DNA from: Zonotrichia leucophrys gambelii
Lineage: Eukaryota; Chordata; Aves; Passeriformes; Passerellidae
Length of the DNA stretch: 64,000 nucleotides
Reading direction: 5' to 3'
Assembly: GCF_028769735.1 (NCBI RefSeq)
Contig: NC_088171.1
Location: 94,384,912-94,448,911 of the forward strand
Shown one piece after another: positions 24,801 to 37,413 of the stretch. A model generated the notes under the pieces. The model saw only the letters and a list, made by a program, of their open reading frames with translations. It was not told the DNA's origin and did no database searches. Every line of letters begins with the position of its first letter. Position 1 is the first letter of the stretch. A program made the position numbers and the translations under genes.

Positions 24801-27800
24801 TGGCTGCCTTTGCAGGTGAATATGAGTGAAATAACTTGGGAGTGCCTCTGCCCTGCAGAGTTAATTGCAAGGTCTGACTCAAGATGGTTCCCAATTGTCT
24901 CCCAGTCACCTACAAAATATCTAGCTTCGAAGTCTTGCAGAGCTTCTAACTGGACAAGCTGCTTCAATGTTGGCTATAAGCTGGGGCTCAGATGTTGTCT
25001 TCATGTGGTGTTGTAGTCCACCCATGTTGCTTGAAAGAATGAAGTTAAACCATGAAATTATTGAAATCCTCCAAAATCTTCTCACAGTTCTCCCATGTAT
25101 CAAGGAGGATACAAAGATCCTCCTGCAATTTATTGGGGAAAGTCCTTGAAGCTTCAGTTCTGCAGCACAGAGAGCAGTGGAGATGCCAGACATCTCAGAG
25201 AACTGGAAGGCATGAGGGGAACTGCCAGATTGGTCTGGCCTCCTAAAATATCCTTAAATTTCACCCAGTCTCTGATGCTGGGAAAAACAGGGCAGGAACC
25301 AGATGTCCCCATGCTCTGTTGAGCCATAGTTGTGATTTCTGCTCTGTGGCACATTTGGACCCCTGTAATTGACATCCACAACAACTGCATTGCTCAAAAA
25401 ATGTGCTTCAGGGCTATGCCAGCAGTTTCACTCTTCAGCTGTGCTCTGAATTCCCTGACTGTAGGCAAGGACTGGAGACTTTTCAGATCTAAACAACTAA
25501 ATGGAATAGGAGACATCGGAGAATTTGGTCTCCTGTTTTAGCAGAGGGCTATAGAAGAAGCATTTCATGCAGCTGTGAGGAGACATGGAATAAAAATCAC
25601 CCCAATTTTTTGTTGCAGGGATCATACTCATTTAATGGCTCAACCATGGGCATTCTAAAAGGCACCAAACAGCAGTCCAAAGGCAGAAATAATACACATG
25701 AGAGGAGAAGAGTCACAAGGCACTGTTGTACAAAGATTCATGGATAAAAACTTGGTGACGTGGAGAGCACTAATTTAATTTTACTATGGCTAATGAATTT
25801 TGTAGAATTTCTGCTTTTATAGAATTTCTGCACTCCACATCCTCCTCTCTTAAAAGAAAAAAGAAAAGGAAAAGAAAAATCTCAACCCTCCCACTGTATC
25901 CAGACAAAACAATTCCCTAAACTGGGTAGTTCCATACCTGTTCCATCCCTGAAGTCTAAATTCTACTAAATTAGTAAGCAAATTAAATACACAGGCACTG
26001 GAAATACAATGCTCTCTCTGCACAAATAGTTCAACAGCTGTATTGTGTTCAGGTAGTATATGTGATTTCTGACAACTCATGGTGTCAATTCAGGACTTCC
26101 ATTTCTTAATGCCCTATGCAATCTACAACGAAAAAATATTTCCAATTCATTAATCCCATTACAGTATTTCAGCAAACTGAAGTTCTTGATATTAGTAGAG
26201 TCTTTATATTAGATATTTATTAGGTCCTGCTCTTGGATTTTGGAGGAGTTTGTTTTGTTTTTTACTTAATTGGGTAAATAAAGTCTCATTCCACATAATA
26301 TAAATAATTTTCTTCAGTTTTATGTGGGTGTTGCAGACAGTAAATGAAGATTTATCTGCTGTCCTCCTGAAAAATTGAAGAACATTCATCTCATAGTGAA
26401 ACTGGAGCTGGCAAATCTGGGGTAGGAGAAGAAGCACACTACACAGAAAAGATGAGGCTCATTCTCTTCTGGCCTGACAGAACTGACATTGTGGATGAGA
26501 ACGGCTGAGAAGAAACACTGGCTGAGAAAATGTGAGATTTTTGAGAAAATGTGCGAGTGCACTTTCCCTCTCATACTTCCATTACAGCATAATTTCCTGA
26601 AGAAGATAGAAACGTTGGTAATGTTGGCAACATCACTGACATCTCAGTAACTCCAGGTTCTCTTTTAGTTAGGTGAGTCTTCCTTTATTTTCAGTGAAAT
26701 ATGTCTACTGTTTAAATACAAATACTGTGAACTATTTGGCTCATAGTATCTGATTATTTATTTTTCTTCATGGGTAGAAAAAGGTTCAACACCTTTGCTC
26801 TTACATGATAACAAGCACTAAAGTCTGAGTATTCAAAAATAATAGCTAAACTCCAACAGTAAAATGATAATTATCTTATGGAATATCTTTGCATTTACCT
26901 GGATATAGCAAGTATTTCTTGTTTGAAAAATTAATTTTCACTTTCAAGCGTCTCTGTTGTGGGTCTAGCTCAGTAGTAATTTGGTAGTATTGACAAGTGG
27001 AACCATCCCAAGCCATGACCCAGCTGAGCAGTAATTTCAGAGCTACACTCGTGTGTTGCTCCTCAGTGCAGCAGCCCACACAGGGCATCTTGAAAGGAAA
27101 TTGAACAGGCCCATGGTGGATGCCAGTGAGATGGATGGGCATGATGCAGAGAGGATGACAGTAGAAATCTTTTTTTTTTTCAGTTTTCATACACACTCTT
27201 CCCAACTGCAATTTTCAAAATAATTTCTTTTTTTTTAAACTAGGGCTAATGCTTAACTCGGGGCCATAATCTCAAGGTAGATGGTTGTAATGTGGATTGT
27301 ATTTGTAATGTATTAATAAGAGTTAGTAGAAGTGGTTTATAAACATTTCCAATTGAGAGAATTTTACAGCTAGATGTTATTACTAATTCACTGGTATGTA
27401 GTTACTTATAAAGAATGGCTAGATTTCATTTGTGAACAAGTAAAAAGACTGAAAAGGAGAAAAATTTATTTGTGTCAAGATTGTCATCTCCAAAGTAATT
27501 GTAAGCAGATGTAGAAAGTTTCACAGACTACCAGACAGGGAAATCAGTGATTTTCAAACAAATAGGAATTTATTAATTTTACAGTGCTTTAAGAAAGGCA
27601 AAAGAAGGTATCACTGAGCTTTTCATGAAACTCTGAGCTGTGCCTTCAGCCTGCAGTAATTTATTTCTTATATTCAAAATGAACATAGTCTGATTTTACT
27701 GTCAGTGGAACCTAATCTACTTTTTAAGCTGTATGATTGCCATTGGTAAGTACAGCTCTTAGCTGCGAAACCCTCAAAGACTGCCTGTGTAGTAGGTGCC

Positions 27801-30607
27801 AGCCATCTAATACTGTATCCATGAAGCTGGAAGTGAGCACGCCAAATAGCTTTTAGTCCATCTGGGTAAGGAGTAACAGGGAAGTAGTAATGTGAGAACT
27901 GAAACCAATACAAGGAGGTGACAGAGTATTTTTCAGTGGAATGGTGCTTATGTGACAGAGAGCTATGGCAGAGAGGATGCAGAGGAAAACAATGAGAGCA
28001 AAAATGGAACAATATTGTCAATTGAAAAGCTGCATGCATGTAAGGTGATTTAAAAAGACTTTTTAAAAGGCAAATTATGATAAGGAAACAAAACCAAATT
28101 TGACTGTGACAGAGCTTGTGTTTCAGGAAGTTGCAGAGCACAAGAGTGATGTTTTCCATGACTTTGAGGCTGGGAGAGATTCAAAAAAGATGCTCTCAGC
28201 ATCCTGTCATATCTCTGCTGTACAAGTTGTCATAAGGATACTTCAGGTGCCTCTAAACAGTCCAGCTCAAGCATCCAAAGAAAGCTGTCTGTGGCAGAAG
28301 GAATCTCCACACCGTTGCTTCTTCATGGTGTATTACTATTCAATACAAATGCTACTTTTTGTAATTGCTACAAAATGTATATTATTATTGCTGCTATATT
28401 ACTGACAAGTATCTGATGAAAAACAGGAGAAGCTAAAAGCACAGGAACAGATAATTTTTAATCAGAAATAGTCACGAACAAAGATGTCCTCTGAAAGCAA
28501 TCATAATCACCATGAAAGCGGGCGCTTACAAGTTAGGCTTTTGATTAAACATCAGAGGGATTGGTGTGCTCAACTCTTGGTTTTGCAATACCTAGCCAAT
28601 ATCAACTTTCTTTAATATTTGAATTATTGTCTCCTATTCTACAACTTGTAGGAATTATATTCACCAATTTATATCAATTCTTACTCCAGAAAACACACAG
28701 TCCTTTAAATTCATTGAATTAGCTCCTCATTGAGCAGAGCTGAAGAAGGCAGAGTAGCTTCTACAAAACAAGGAGGATGCAGCAGAGGGGATTAAAAGAA
28801 GGTGAAAGCAGTAAAGGAAATTCAGGAAGAGGATATTTTTAGGGAGAGCCTTTAGAGTTAAGATAAGTTCCTTCTGCTCAAGGAACAGAAATGAAACACC
28901 TGAAGGGAGCAGGGCCAGTAAGAATGGAAGACATTAAGCACTGTGGGAAGAGAATTCACATCATTAGAATGAGGCATTTACTCTCTCCTTATCCGAACAA
29001 CAGAAGCAAGACAATCTGCTGTTTGTGTTGTAAAAGTGTTTGCAGTGGGAAGTGTGGTATATGCACACAGAAAGAACATCTGTTCGAGGAAGGCTCTTGC
29101 AAATATAAAGCTGCAATAATGGGGTAGAAACATCTGCACAGCTTATAGCAGGGCCACCAGTAGTGCTCTTAGGTGGGGGAGGGTGTGATACATGCCACAT
29201 GAAGGAGAAGGTCACAGGAAGCCTCTAAGAATGAGGCAGCTTTTTGTATCTATCTGTGCAAAGGTAAGTTGCCTGTAGACAAACTGCAGTGTTCAGTGTT
29301 GCAGAATACTGCTGTGGAAATGCTATAAACCCTGAAAACCACATCATGGTCCTTTCACTTAATCATTAAAAGGACAACTTGTCCCTGTTCTTAAGTAGTC
29401 ATAGAATGACTCAAGGATTTTAAATAAAGCCCAAACATAAAGGTTTTCCTCTGCCCGCCTACAAAACCTGCAAGATTTTATGGCGTAGTTCTGTTACCAG
29501 AACACCAAGAAATTCAGAGAGTAAGTGGAGCAAAATGAAGTGCTGACTGGCAGCTTGCTGGCAATGGTTTTGGTGCAGTCCAATTGCAGGAAAATATGCC
29601 CAGGCATGGTTCCCTGCTGTGTCTACACAGCAGCTGGTACCTGAAAGACTCATTCCTGATTATTTGGGGTATCGCTTCACTACAGACATTGCAGGGCAAA
29701 TATGATTTGGTGCCCTTTGCCTCAGTTCCTTTTTGTTGCAAATACAGTTCACATGCCTGAATAGAGTAACTTTGCTTGTGAATGGAATTTATAATGAGAG
29801 AAAGGGAGGAAATCTACAGCTCATGCAGTCTGCACAGCCTTCAAAGGATGGTATTTGGCAGCATCATGGCTGTATCCTACCAAGGCACTCTTACATGCTT
29901 CACACAAAGCAGACTATCCTTCTACTCCTTTACAACTCTCCTCCTTCAGACTTTGTGACTTCAAAGCTGGTCCAGAAAATTTTACAGGAATTTTACAATT
30001 TTACATTGCCTCAGTACTGGCCTCAAACAATTTGTAGCCCAGATATACATAAATGCATAGCTTTATCTCCAGGCTATGACCCCTTTACCAGTGTCTAGAG
30101 CTTGAAGTGCAAGTTTTAAAAATTTTAACTTGGATATAGATAAATGAGCAGATCTAAAACCAGGAAATATCTGTGAGCATGGTATCTTGAATGGCTACTT
30201 CTACTCTTGGCATTTTGCTAACTCAAGTGGAGTTCTTTTCCATGTGCAGTGTTAAGGGGTGAGAGAGGGTGCATCTGATGATTAGGCTGTGTTGAGCAGC
30301 CACTTTTACAGCAAAAGCCTGTTGCTAGCAATGGGAATATATTTGTCAAGTTCAGCAGGGGATGGTTGAAGACTTTGGCTTGTATTAAGCTTAAAAGATG
30401 ATTTTTAGAACATGCAAACTGCTGGATATCCCAATGTTTGCAGACAGACAAAGTTTTCATTCATTTGTTTCTGTTCTTTAATGTTTTGCAAAAACAGTTA
30501 ACAAGTATTAGTCTCAGAAATGTGAGCAGAGTTACCTAATTAAGTACAAAATATGAGTTTATTTTGTTTTACTGGAATTAGCAGGAGTAACAGATAAATG
30601 CTATTTG
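24801..30607. other. anonymous non-coding DNA
   Basis: No gene recognised. The interval 24,810-25,541 holds several overlapping plus-strand frames, one with a helical-looking segment (HEIIEILQNLLTVLPCIKED), but they are interrupted by stops and match no family I know. A purine tract lies at 25853-25880 and a purine-rich segment at 28740-28860. Confidence 0.4.
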
Positions 30608-30722
30608 TAAAACAAGACAAAGATTATTATGTGTAACACAACCTAGATGAGGAATCCAAGTGCCAAGACTAGGCTCCACTTTCCCACGACTCCCAGGGTA
30701 AGTAATGGAAAGAGTGATGCCT
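30608..30722 (+). repeat. 115-bp direct duplication, copy 1
   Basis: This block begins 'taaaacaagacaaagatt' and ends 'ggaaagagtgatgcct'. It recurs at 33621-33735 with no insertion or deletion and about seven substitutions (roughly 94% identity), while the flanks of the two copies are unrelated. Both copies keep one frame open from an ATG (30647 here) that reads NPSAKTRLHF, and this copy has 'cccagggtaagt', a good match to a splice-donor consensus. I do not recognise it as a known repeat. Confidence 0.9.
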
Positions 30723-33620
30723 CAAGTACAGAAGATGAATTTGGGAGCTCTGTGAGAGCCCATGTCTCTTCTGTGGCCATATATGGCGCCAAGCCTGCCA
30801 GCTTTACTATTGGAATCCACTGGTATGAATCCTCTCCCTTTCCTGAACTGGTAAAATTCTACTTCAGAAAACTGCTTTGGCACTTTTTTCTTTTGGCATA
30901 TTCCTCCTTAAGCATCTGAGTATCTCCAGGCAGGTTGAAAGACACTACGTGTATCTAAAGGCAGTGGCATACTTCAGTGTTTGGAAAAAAATACATGGGG
31001 AAAGTTCTTCTGTCTTCTAAGCTTAAACATGATGACTGGTTTTTTGCTTCACTTTGATTTGGGGATTTTTGTAGTAGACATCAAGCAGTTAAAATAAAGG
31101 TGTTATTTCCATTTCAGCATATTATTGCTTTAAAAAAAAAACCTTGTCCTTTTCCTTGTGAAACATATGCTTAGCTCCACTGGTCCTGGAGAGTGTGTGA
31201 ATGATACTCACCTTGGGAGAAAAGAACTTGACCTTGAAATCAGATACCCTTTCCAGAACAACTGTGTGCTTTCTGGCTCTGGAACACTGCATTGCATCAT
31301 GCTTTGCAGAAGAATTGTTATAAAGGTGATGGTTAGCAAATCTAAAACACTTTGTGAAAAATGCCTTTTGGTGGGGAGGGGGACTTGTCTAATTTTTAAA
31401 ATCAGGATGACCACACATGTGGTAAAAATCCAGATGGAAGAGAGTGAAAGACTTTGTCATGTGGAAAATATATCTTTAACAGGGGTCGTGTGTGAGACAA
31501 AGTTTGGTCCCTGTTGTCCATGTTACTGTATGGTAGAAGGATGCCAAGCTTCCACATCATTTTGGAGCAAAAATCACTCTACTTTTTCTCCTGAGGAGTG
31601 AGAAATGTTTTGGATTTTCTGCGCTGCAGAAAGAGAAAAATCTGAAAATCTCACAACATGTCACTAGACAGGAAAACAATTTCCTTCCTAATTCTAATGA
31701 CTTGCCATTTTTCACAGAAAATAATGCCAGTAACATGTTAGGGTTTTCAAATAAGATGGAAAAGAGTAGTTTCATCACTGATGTTATGGTGTAGGTAGAA
31801 GAGGACTTTAAAGCTGAAAAATATCAGCCCTCAGGTCAGAAGGGGATTTTTCCCTGATCTTCCTTTTCATTCATTTTTACATAGCATTTATCTCCAGCCA
31901 TAGAAAAGGTTATTACTGGGCTTCTAGATACTGGCCATATAAAAATGGCAATATTAAGCAGTGTCGGGTGAGATAGGGAGGAGCAATGACTGTGGTATTT
32001 TTCTAGATGATTTTGGCTGCAGTGCTGTCAGGCTGTTCTGTGCAGGCAGAAGTGGAGGAATGGCATGCTGAAAGGAGCAGTGCAGACACACTGGACATAG
32101 CCAGGCCAATTAACACCACTCATCACAGAGGCCATTAGCTTCTGGTAAAGAAACGTTAACCCCACAGATCTATTATTGCCTCCAATGTCCTGCAGAGGGG
32201 GGTGAGGGCGAACATCTAGCTACTGGGGATCTCATGGCAAATATAAAGAGCTGCCAGTGGCCAAATAATGTGCTCCTAGAAAAAGGCATGGACCATTATC
32301 CCTGCTGAAAACAGAGTGACAAATTACTGTAAAAGTACTGTACTGCAGCTGAAAGAAGCCAATAATTTCATGAATTTTACAGGTACAGCCAACCATAACA
32401 GTATGTTCTAGTACTATCCTCTGCATGCTACAGTGCTTTACACTATAGTTCTTTTTACAGTGCCCACAATATAACCCTGTCCTTTCTTAGAAACATCCCT
32501 CAAGTCAGGATACTGAGAAAGTACATCTGCTTTACCCTGGTAGACAAATAACACCAGGTTTAAGAGACTGTGCTATAACTTGCATGCTTATTACCAAGAT
32601 CCAGTCCTGATTTCATATCTGTTGATCTTATTTTTGTGCATCTGGCAAATAAGAAAGATGTTACTACTGATTTGTACTAGAATTGAGCCTCAAATATCTT
32701 CTGTGATGATTAATCTCTTTAGAGTGTTTCCTGCATCTCATCTGCAGTCTGACCAACTCATGCTGCTTCTTGAGTACTGGTATGATGTTCAGTACACTGG
32801 ATATGAACATATGCCTTACCCAAAATATATTAATAACCTTGAAAATGCAGTAATATCTGGAGTTGAATGCCAAATACATTTGGTAGTGCACAGATGCACT
32901 GGAAAAGGGAAGTGAAAAGAAGGGAGATACCTGGAAAACTTTATGAAACAACATAGGCAGGAGGTGCAGTACTTGATGTGCTTCAGTTTTGGATATGGAA
33001 AACATTGGATTCACAATGATGGTCAAATGAGAGAAAAAACAGGAGGCAAAAGCCAGTTCAATCAAAAACCTTCAGGCTGCTTTTACTTAAATAGAGTGTT
33101 TGCTGCTTCATCACAGATCACTGCTAGAAACTCCTTCGTTAGTGAGAAGAAATTTAGCAATAAGAGCAGTTCGTAATCAGTAACTCCTTTTTGGAAATAC
33201 ATATTTGCTGAAGAATGAAGATCTTTTCTTCATTTTTCAGCACTAGGGAACCTAGTGAGGGGGGGGATAATTTTTGCTCTTAGCTTACCTGAGGTGATTC
33301 TTTTGAAACAAACTAGCTTTGTGAGTGCTTTTCCTGTGATTTTTAGATAGAAAACTTTAGGAACTGTACAGTTGGTTTGTAAATATTTTGAAAAGTGAAA
33401 GATTAAATGGTTGATTGGTGTCAACAATATCCACATAGCAGTGTAAATACAGTCTGTGATTCTTCTGTATAGCATCTTCTGAACTTGGGATCTTTATATT
33501 TCACAAATACTGATTCTGATTTCTGTCTGCCCCAAAGGCTTTATTCATGGTATGAAAGGAAAAACATGCATTAAAAAAAAGTATACACATGCAAATCAGA
33601 CTTGTTCCATTGACCTGTGT
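30723..33620. other. anonymous DNA between the two 115-bp copies
   Basis: About 2.9 kb with no recognised coding sequence. Open frames of 111-147 codons (for example 31158-31601) show no retroviral, transposase or cellular domain. Nothing here explains the direct repeats as the ends of a mobile element. Confidence 0.5.
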
Positions 33621-33735
33621 TAAAACAAGACAAAGATTATTTTGTGTAACACAACCTAGATGAAAAATCCAAGTGCCAAGACTAGGCTCCACTTTGCCAC
33701 AACTCCCAGGGTAAGGCATGGAAAGAGTGATGCCT
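33621..33735 (+). repeat. 115-bp direct duplication, copy 2
   Basis: Second copy of the block at 30608-30722, same orientation, about 3.0 kb downstream. The donor-like GTAAGT of copy 1 is GTAAGG here. The reading frame from ATG is retained with K for R, A for P, and two more changes near the end. Confidence 0.9.
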
Positions 33736-35564
33736 TCAGTTATCAATCCCTTTTTTGCAAAGCAAACTCTTGAACAAAGGCAATGCAGAAGACATTGATG
33801 GTACAATAGAGAGCACAAACTGTTTTCTTCCAGTCTAACCAATTTTTTACCCAACCACAATTAATTGCCTGTTGCCAGTGGTGGTTCTGAGGCCACAGAA
33901 ATGTGTCCATGTTTAAACTGGGTTTGATAATTCTAATACAGTTATTGTTAAATGATGTCTCTCTGTGCCATTCTGCCCTATGGCAGAATCTTAACTCTGT
34001 GTTTTGTTTACTGGTTGCATTTTTGACGATAGCAGTTTTTATAATTCTTTGATTTATCATCATCAGAGGAGAAAGCAGGCTACAATGTTGACTGCTGGTA
34101 TCAATACAGAGAGACAGGACAGGACTGTAGTTGTTGGAATTGTCATTCAGATGTGTGTGACTTGATCCAATAAACGTAGGTTTCTGGCACCTTTGTGAGT
34201 GATGCTTTTACAACAGACTGCTGCTTGAGCTTGTCTTGCAAGGATTCCCAGCACCAGGAAAAGCTACTGCTTCCAGATTCTCCCCCTTCTCTCTCTTCCC
34301 TGAAAGGAAAGTCTACAAAGCTCTTTCATATCATCAGGTGGATTTAATACTACAAAATAGAAGAAGAAGACACTACCTCTTTTCTTCTGCCACATCTTTA
34401 ACTGCTAATAATATATCAGACAGCTAGGACATAAAAAACTCAAGGAACTTAAGTAAAAAAGCCCAAAGTAGGCATCCATGTTGCTCCTTTACCTTTCTTG
34501 CACTGGCAAATTTTTCAGTATCAGACAAAGAGTACACAAATAGCAGAAAAATGCAGACAGGCTAAAATGCAAACTTTCAAAAGTTGGCTAAAGAACAATA
34601 CTCCTTCTGTCCTGAGAGATGGAGTAATCCAGTAAAATCTTACCAGTGGTTCAAAGCATGAAACAGAGTCAAGGATGTAAAAAGACTCTCAGTGGATTAA
34701 ACCAAATCCACAATGGCAGCCAAGCATACCAGCTATAAATGTTCTCACTGAGCCTGCGGACATGGATGCTCCACGAGTCTCAAGTGATAAAGCACTTATA
34801 CATTTGGCTTTGGGCCAAAAGATTTGGAGATCTGAGGCAAAACTGATCACTTTAGGAGAGAGTCTGCTATGGGTAATTAAAGGCAGATTATTGGATTAAG
34901 ATTTGATGTAAATTTGAAGTCCTTCCTTTTCTTTCCAGATTTATTTTATTTTTCTTGTCTTCTTTGTCTCTGGGTAACTATAATTGAATGTGTCTTTAAA
35001 CTGTAAATTGTAATTTTGCTGTCAGCAGTGGAGCTTTAATTTCAGATGTTTATTAGAAAATTTCTCTGTGAGCCTCTGAGTTTTGTTAGCTGGAGGGACT
35101 TGAATCAATTGTATAGCCTCCCCCACAAAGTTGTGGACAGTTTATCATGTTTTGGTGCTTTGAATGCTTTATTTGCAGTGTGAGAAGAAGAGATAATCTC
35201 TGTCCTAACCCATATTCCCCTCTTCTTCACTGTAGTCATGTTCTTCTGCACGTATTTGTTTTTAGACAAAAGGATAGAGTCCCATCAAGGTTCCCTGTCT
35301 GGGAATGTGGCTCTGGTCCACATTTATGCCATGGAGAATCCACTGTGATATTCTCTTCAGAGCTGTGGCAAGAAGGGAAGGTTTCCTCTTATGTAGATGA
35401 ACAAACACATTTCTAGTCAGCAGTGCTGCTCTCATGAGTTGCTACTGAAAAATATGGCAAGAGTAAATGAGTGCAGAAAAATGGAGGAGAAACAGTAGCA
35501 GGGCGAAATCAGTTTAATTTATGAGCCCCCATTGCTTCTTCAAAGGAAATATACACCCTCTTGC
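33736..35564. other. anonymous non-coding DNA
   Basis: No gene, RNA or repeat family recognised. Confidence 0.5.
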
Positions 35565-35583
35565 AAAAAAAAAAAAAAAAAAA
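35565..35583 (+). repeat. A19 homopolymer
   Basis: Nineteen consecutive As, 21 bases upstream of the strong hairpin at 35605-35645. No retroposed gene was recognised upstream. Confidence 0.95.
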
Positions 35584-35604
35584 TAGGGATGGAGGATAAA
35601 AGCA

Positions 35605-35645
35605 GCAGCTGAGGATTCTTGGAGTGCAGGAGAATCCTCAGCTGC
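35605..35645. repeat. perfect 15-bp inverted repeat (hairpin)
   Basis: GCAGCTGAGGATTCT at 35605-35619 is followed after an 11-base spacer by its exact reverse complement AGAATCCTCAGCTGC at 35631-35645. A T-G pair could lengthen the stem to 16 with a 9-base loop. In 64 kb, a perfect 15-bp stem with so short a loop is expected by chance only about once in a thousand windows. The stem is shorter than that of a usual microRNA precursor, and I have no evidence of transcription. Confidence 0.95.
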
Positions 35646-37109
35646 CATGGAAATAATGAGGATGGCACCAGCTGTTCCCAGTCAGTCCCACACACTTTGG
35701 GGGCACTGTTGAAGGCCAGATGGTGCACACTGCTCAGGTGATGCTGTTGGTGAGGTATAAATGGTGTGTGCTCAAACCACTAAGGAAAGGTTTAAAATGT
35801 GTTTAAGGATCATCATGGCAATGTGGAACAGCTTCTTTTCTGCTTCACTCAGTTATGTTTCATAAAACATGCTCTGGCATCACAAATGTGTGTCTGTGGT
35901 GAGTAACTGAAAAATCTCACAGTTGCATCTGTGCCTTTTCTTCCTGTTCTCTACCCACTGCTCTGTAATTTCTTTGCTCCATGTCCAGGGTGCTAGTAGG
36001 CTCTTTGGTAACTGGGTTTTGTGTCTGTAACATCAGGTGACTAATTTATTTTTACATCAATAATCTGAAATAAACAGCTATTGAGACAGTAAATGAATGG
36101 AGAGGCTGGATGGGACCATGTCACCATTAAATAATTTTTGGGGGATTAGACCTTTCTTTCTGAACCTGTTTGAGAAAACATGGAATGATGTGTTTTATCC
36201 TTGTTAAAGATGTATAGTTTAGGAAGTTTTTATTTTTCTAATCTTCTCTCACAGTGCACCACAGGTTTTTATTGTGTGATGTTGCTCTACCTTGTGGAGT
36301 CATGTTGCTTAAATAGCTGTAGTTACTCAAGCAACAACAAAGCTGTGTGTCTGCAGAGTGTACCTCTGCCCCTTTACCCATTGTGCTACCTGCAAGAGAC
36401 AGCAGAACCCAGCAAACCTTTCATATCTGCCTGAAGAATGGAGCCTACTTAATCACTGTGCTGCAACATCTTAGTTATATGATGGCATTATGTCGCTGTC
36501 AGTCATTCTGTGCAGAGCTCTTATATTGCTCACTCTCACTCTCTCAGTCCTTCTTGCTTCACTCTAATTGAACCCCTTATAATTAAGATAAATTCTGAGC
36601 AATCAAACCTGGAATGTGGATGAACAGTCCCTTGTGCAATCCCAAAAGTTCAGCTTTAGGAGGTTACTTCACTATGCTGTAAATCATTATCCCAGTTTAA
36701 CTACAGTGTGTGGGACTGAGAGTTCTTGGAAAAGCTTCCTACAGCAACTTCATTTATGAAGATAACTCTGTAGGAAAGGTTCTCTATTTACAACTGCGTG
36801 ATTTTATGGGGCAAACTGGATTCTTTATGGTTAGCACCTTAGCAATCAGTGAGAGACAGTCCAGTGCATAGACCCTACAGCTCATTACCAGAAAATGAGG
36901 TGTGACTTCTGAAGATGGATTTCCAGTATCTGTTAGTCACACCAGCATTTCAAGATAGAAGGGGACACACAGCTTATTTTACTTAGATTGAGGTACAGCC
37001 CTCTACTGATGAATAACAAGGCTATGATGCAGAGATGCTATGAGTCAGAAAAATACTCAGTGTATGATGGGGAGAAAAATGAAACAAAGGAGCTTTTGGA
37101 AAGATGAAT

Positions 37110-37130
37110 AAAAAAAAAAAAAAAAAAAAA
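37110..37130 (+). repeat. A21 homopolymer
   Basis: A pure A run preceded by 'gatgaat', so that an AATAAA hexamer overlaps its start. It could be a retroposed tail, but no parent sequence was recognised. Confidence 0.95.
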
Positions 37131-37387
37131 GAGACAATGCTAATTCTCGTTATAAAGACCAGAAACACTCATGTGGTTTGAATGGTCCTGAAACCAGAAG
37201 TGTTTGGACCAGAACAATGATCACAGCTTCAGACAGTTCCCAAAGCCTGCCCAGAGCAGAGGCCAGATGAAAGAGTGGTGTAGTTTCCTACAGGATTCAA
37301 CAGGGTTCTGTATTCATTGGTTCTTTCCAATCAAGATTCATTTATGAAGCTTTCCTATTATTGGGCTTGTACATAGTGTTTTGTGAC

Positions 37388-37413
37388 CTTAGAACCTAGA
37401 CTTAGAACCTAGA
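37388..37413. repeat. 13-bp perfect tandem duplication
   Basis: The unit cttagaacctaga occurs twice with no mismatch. This is probably a small replication-slippage duplication. Confidence 0.95.

Noticed and set aside
24967..25322. Cluster of plus-strand frames around HEIIEILQNLLTVLPCIKED as a processed pseudogene
   Set aside because: The helical-looking peptide ends at a stop, the neighbouring frames do not join into a recognisable protein, and no poly(A) tail follows.
30608..33735. The 115-bp repeats as LTRs of a 3-kb retroelement
   Set aside because: No TG...CA ends, no target-site duplication, and no gag/pol-like frames between them.
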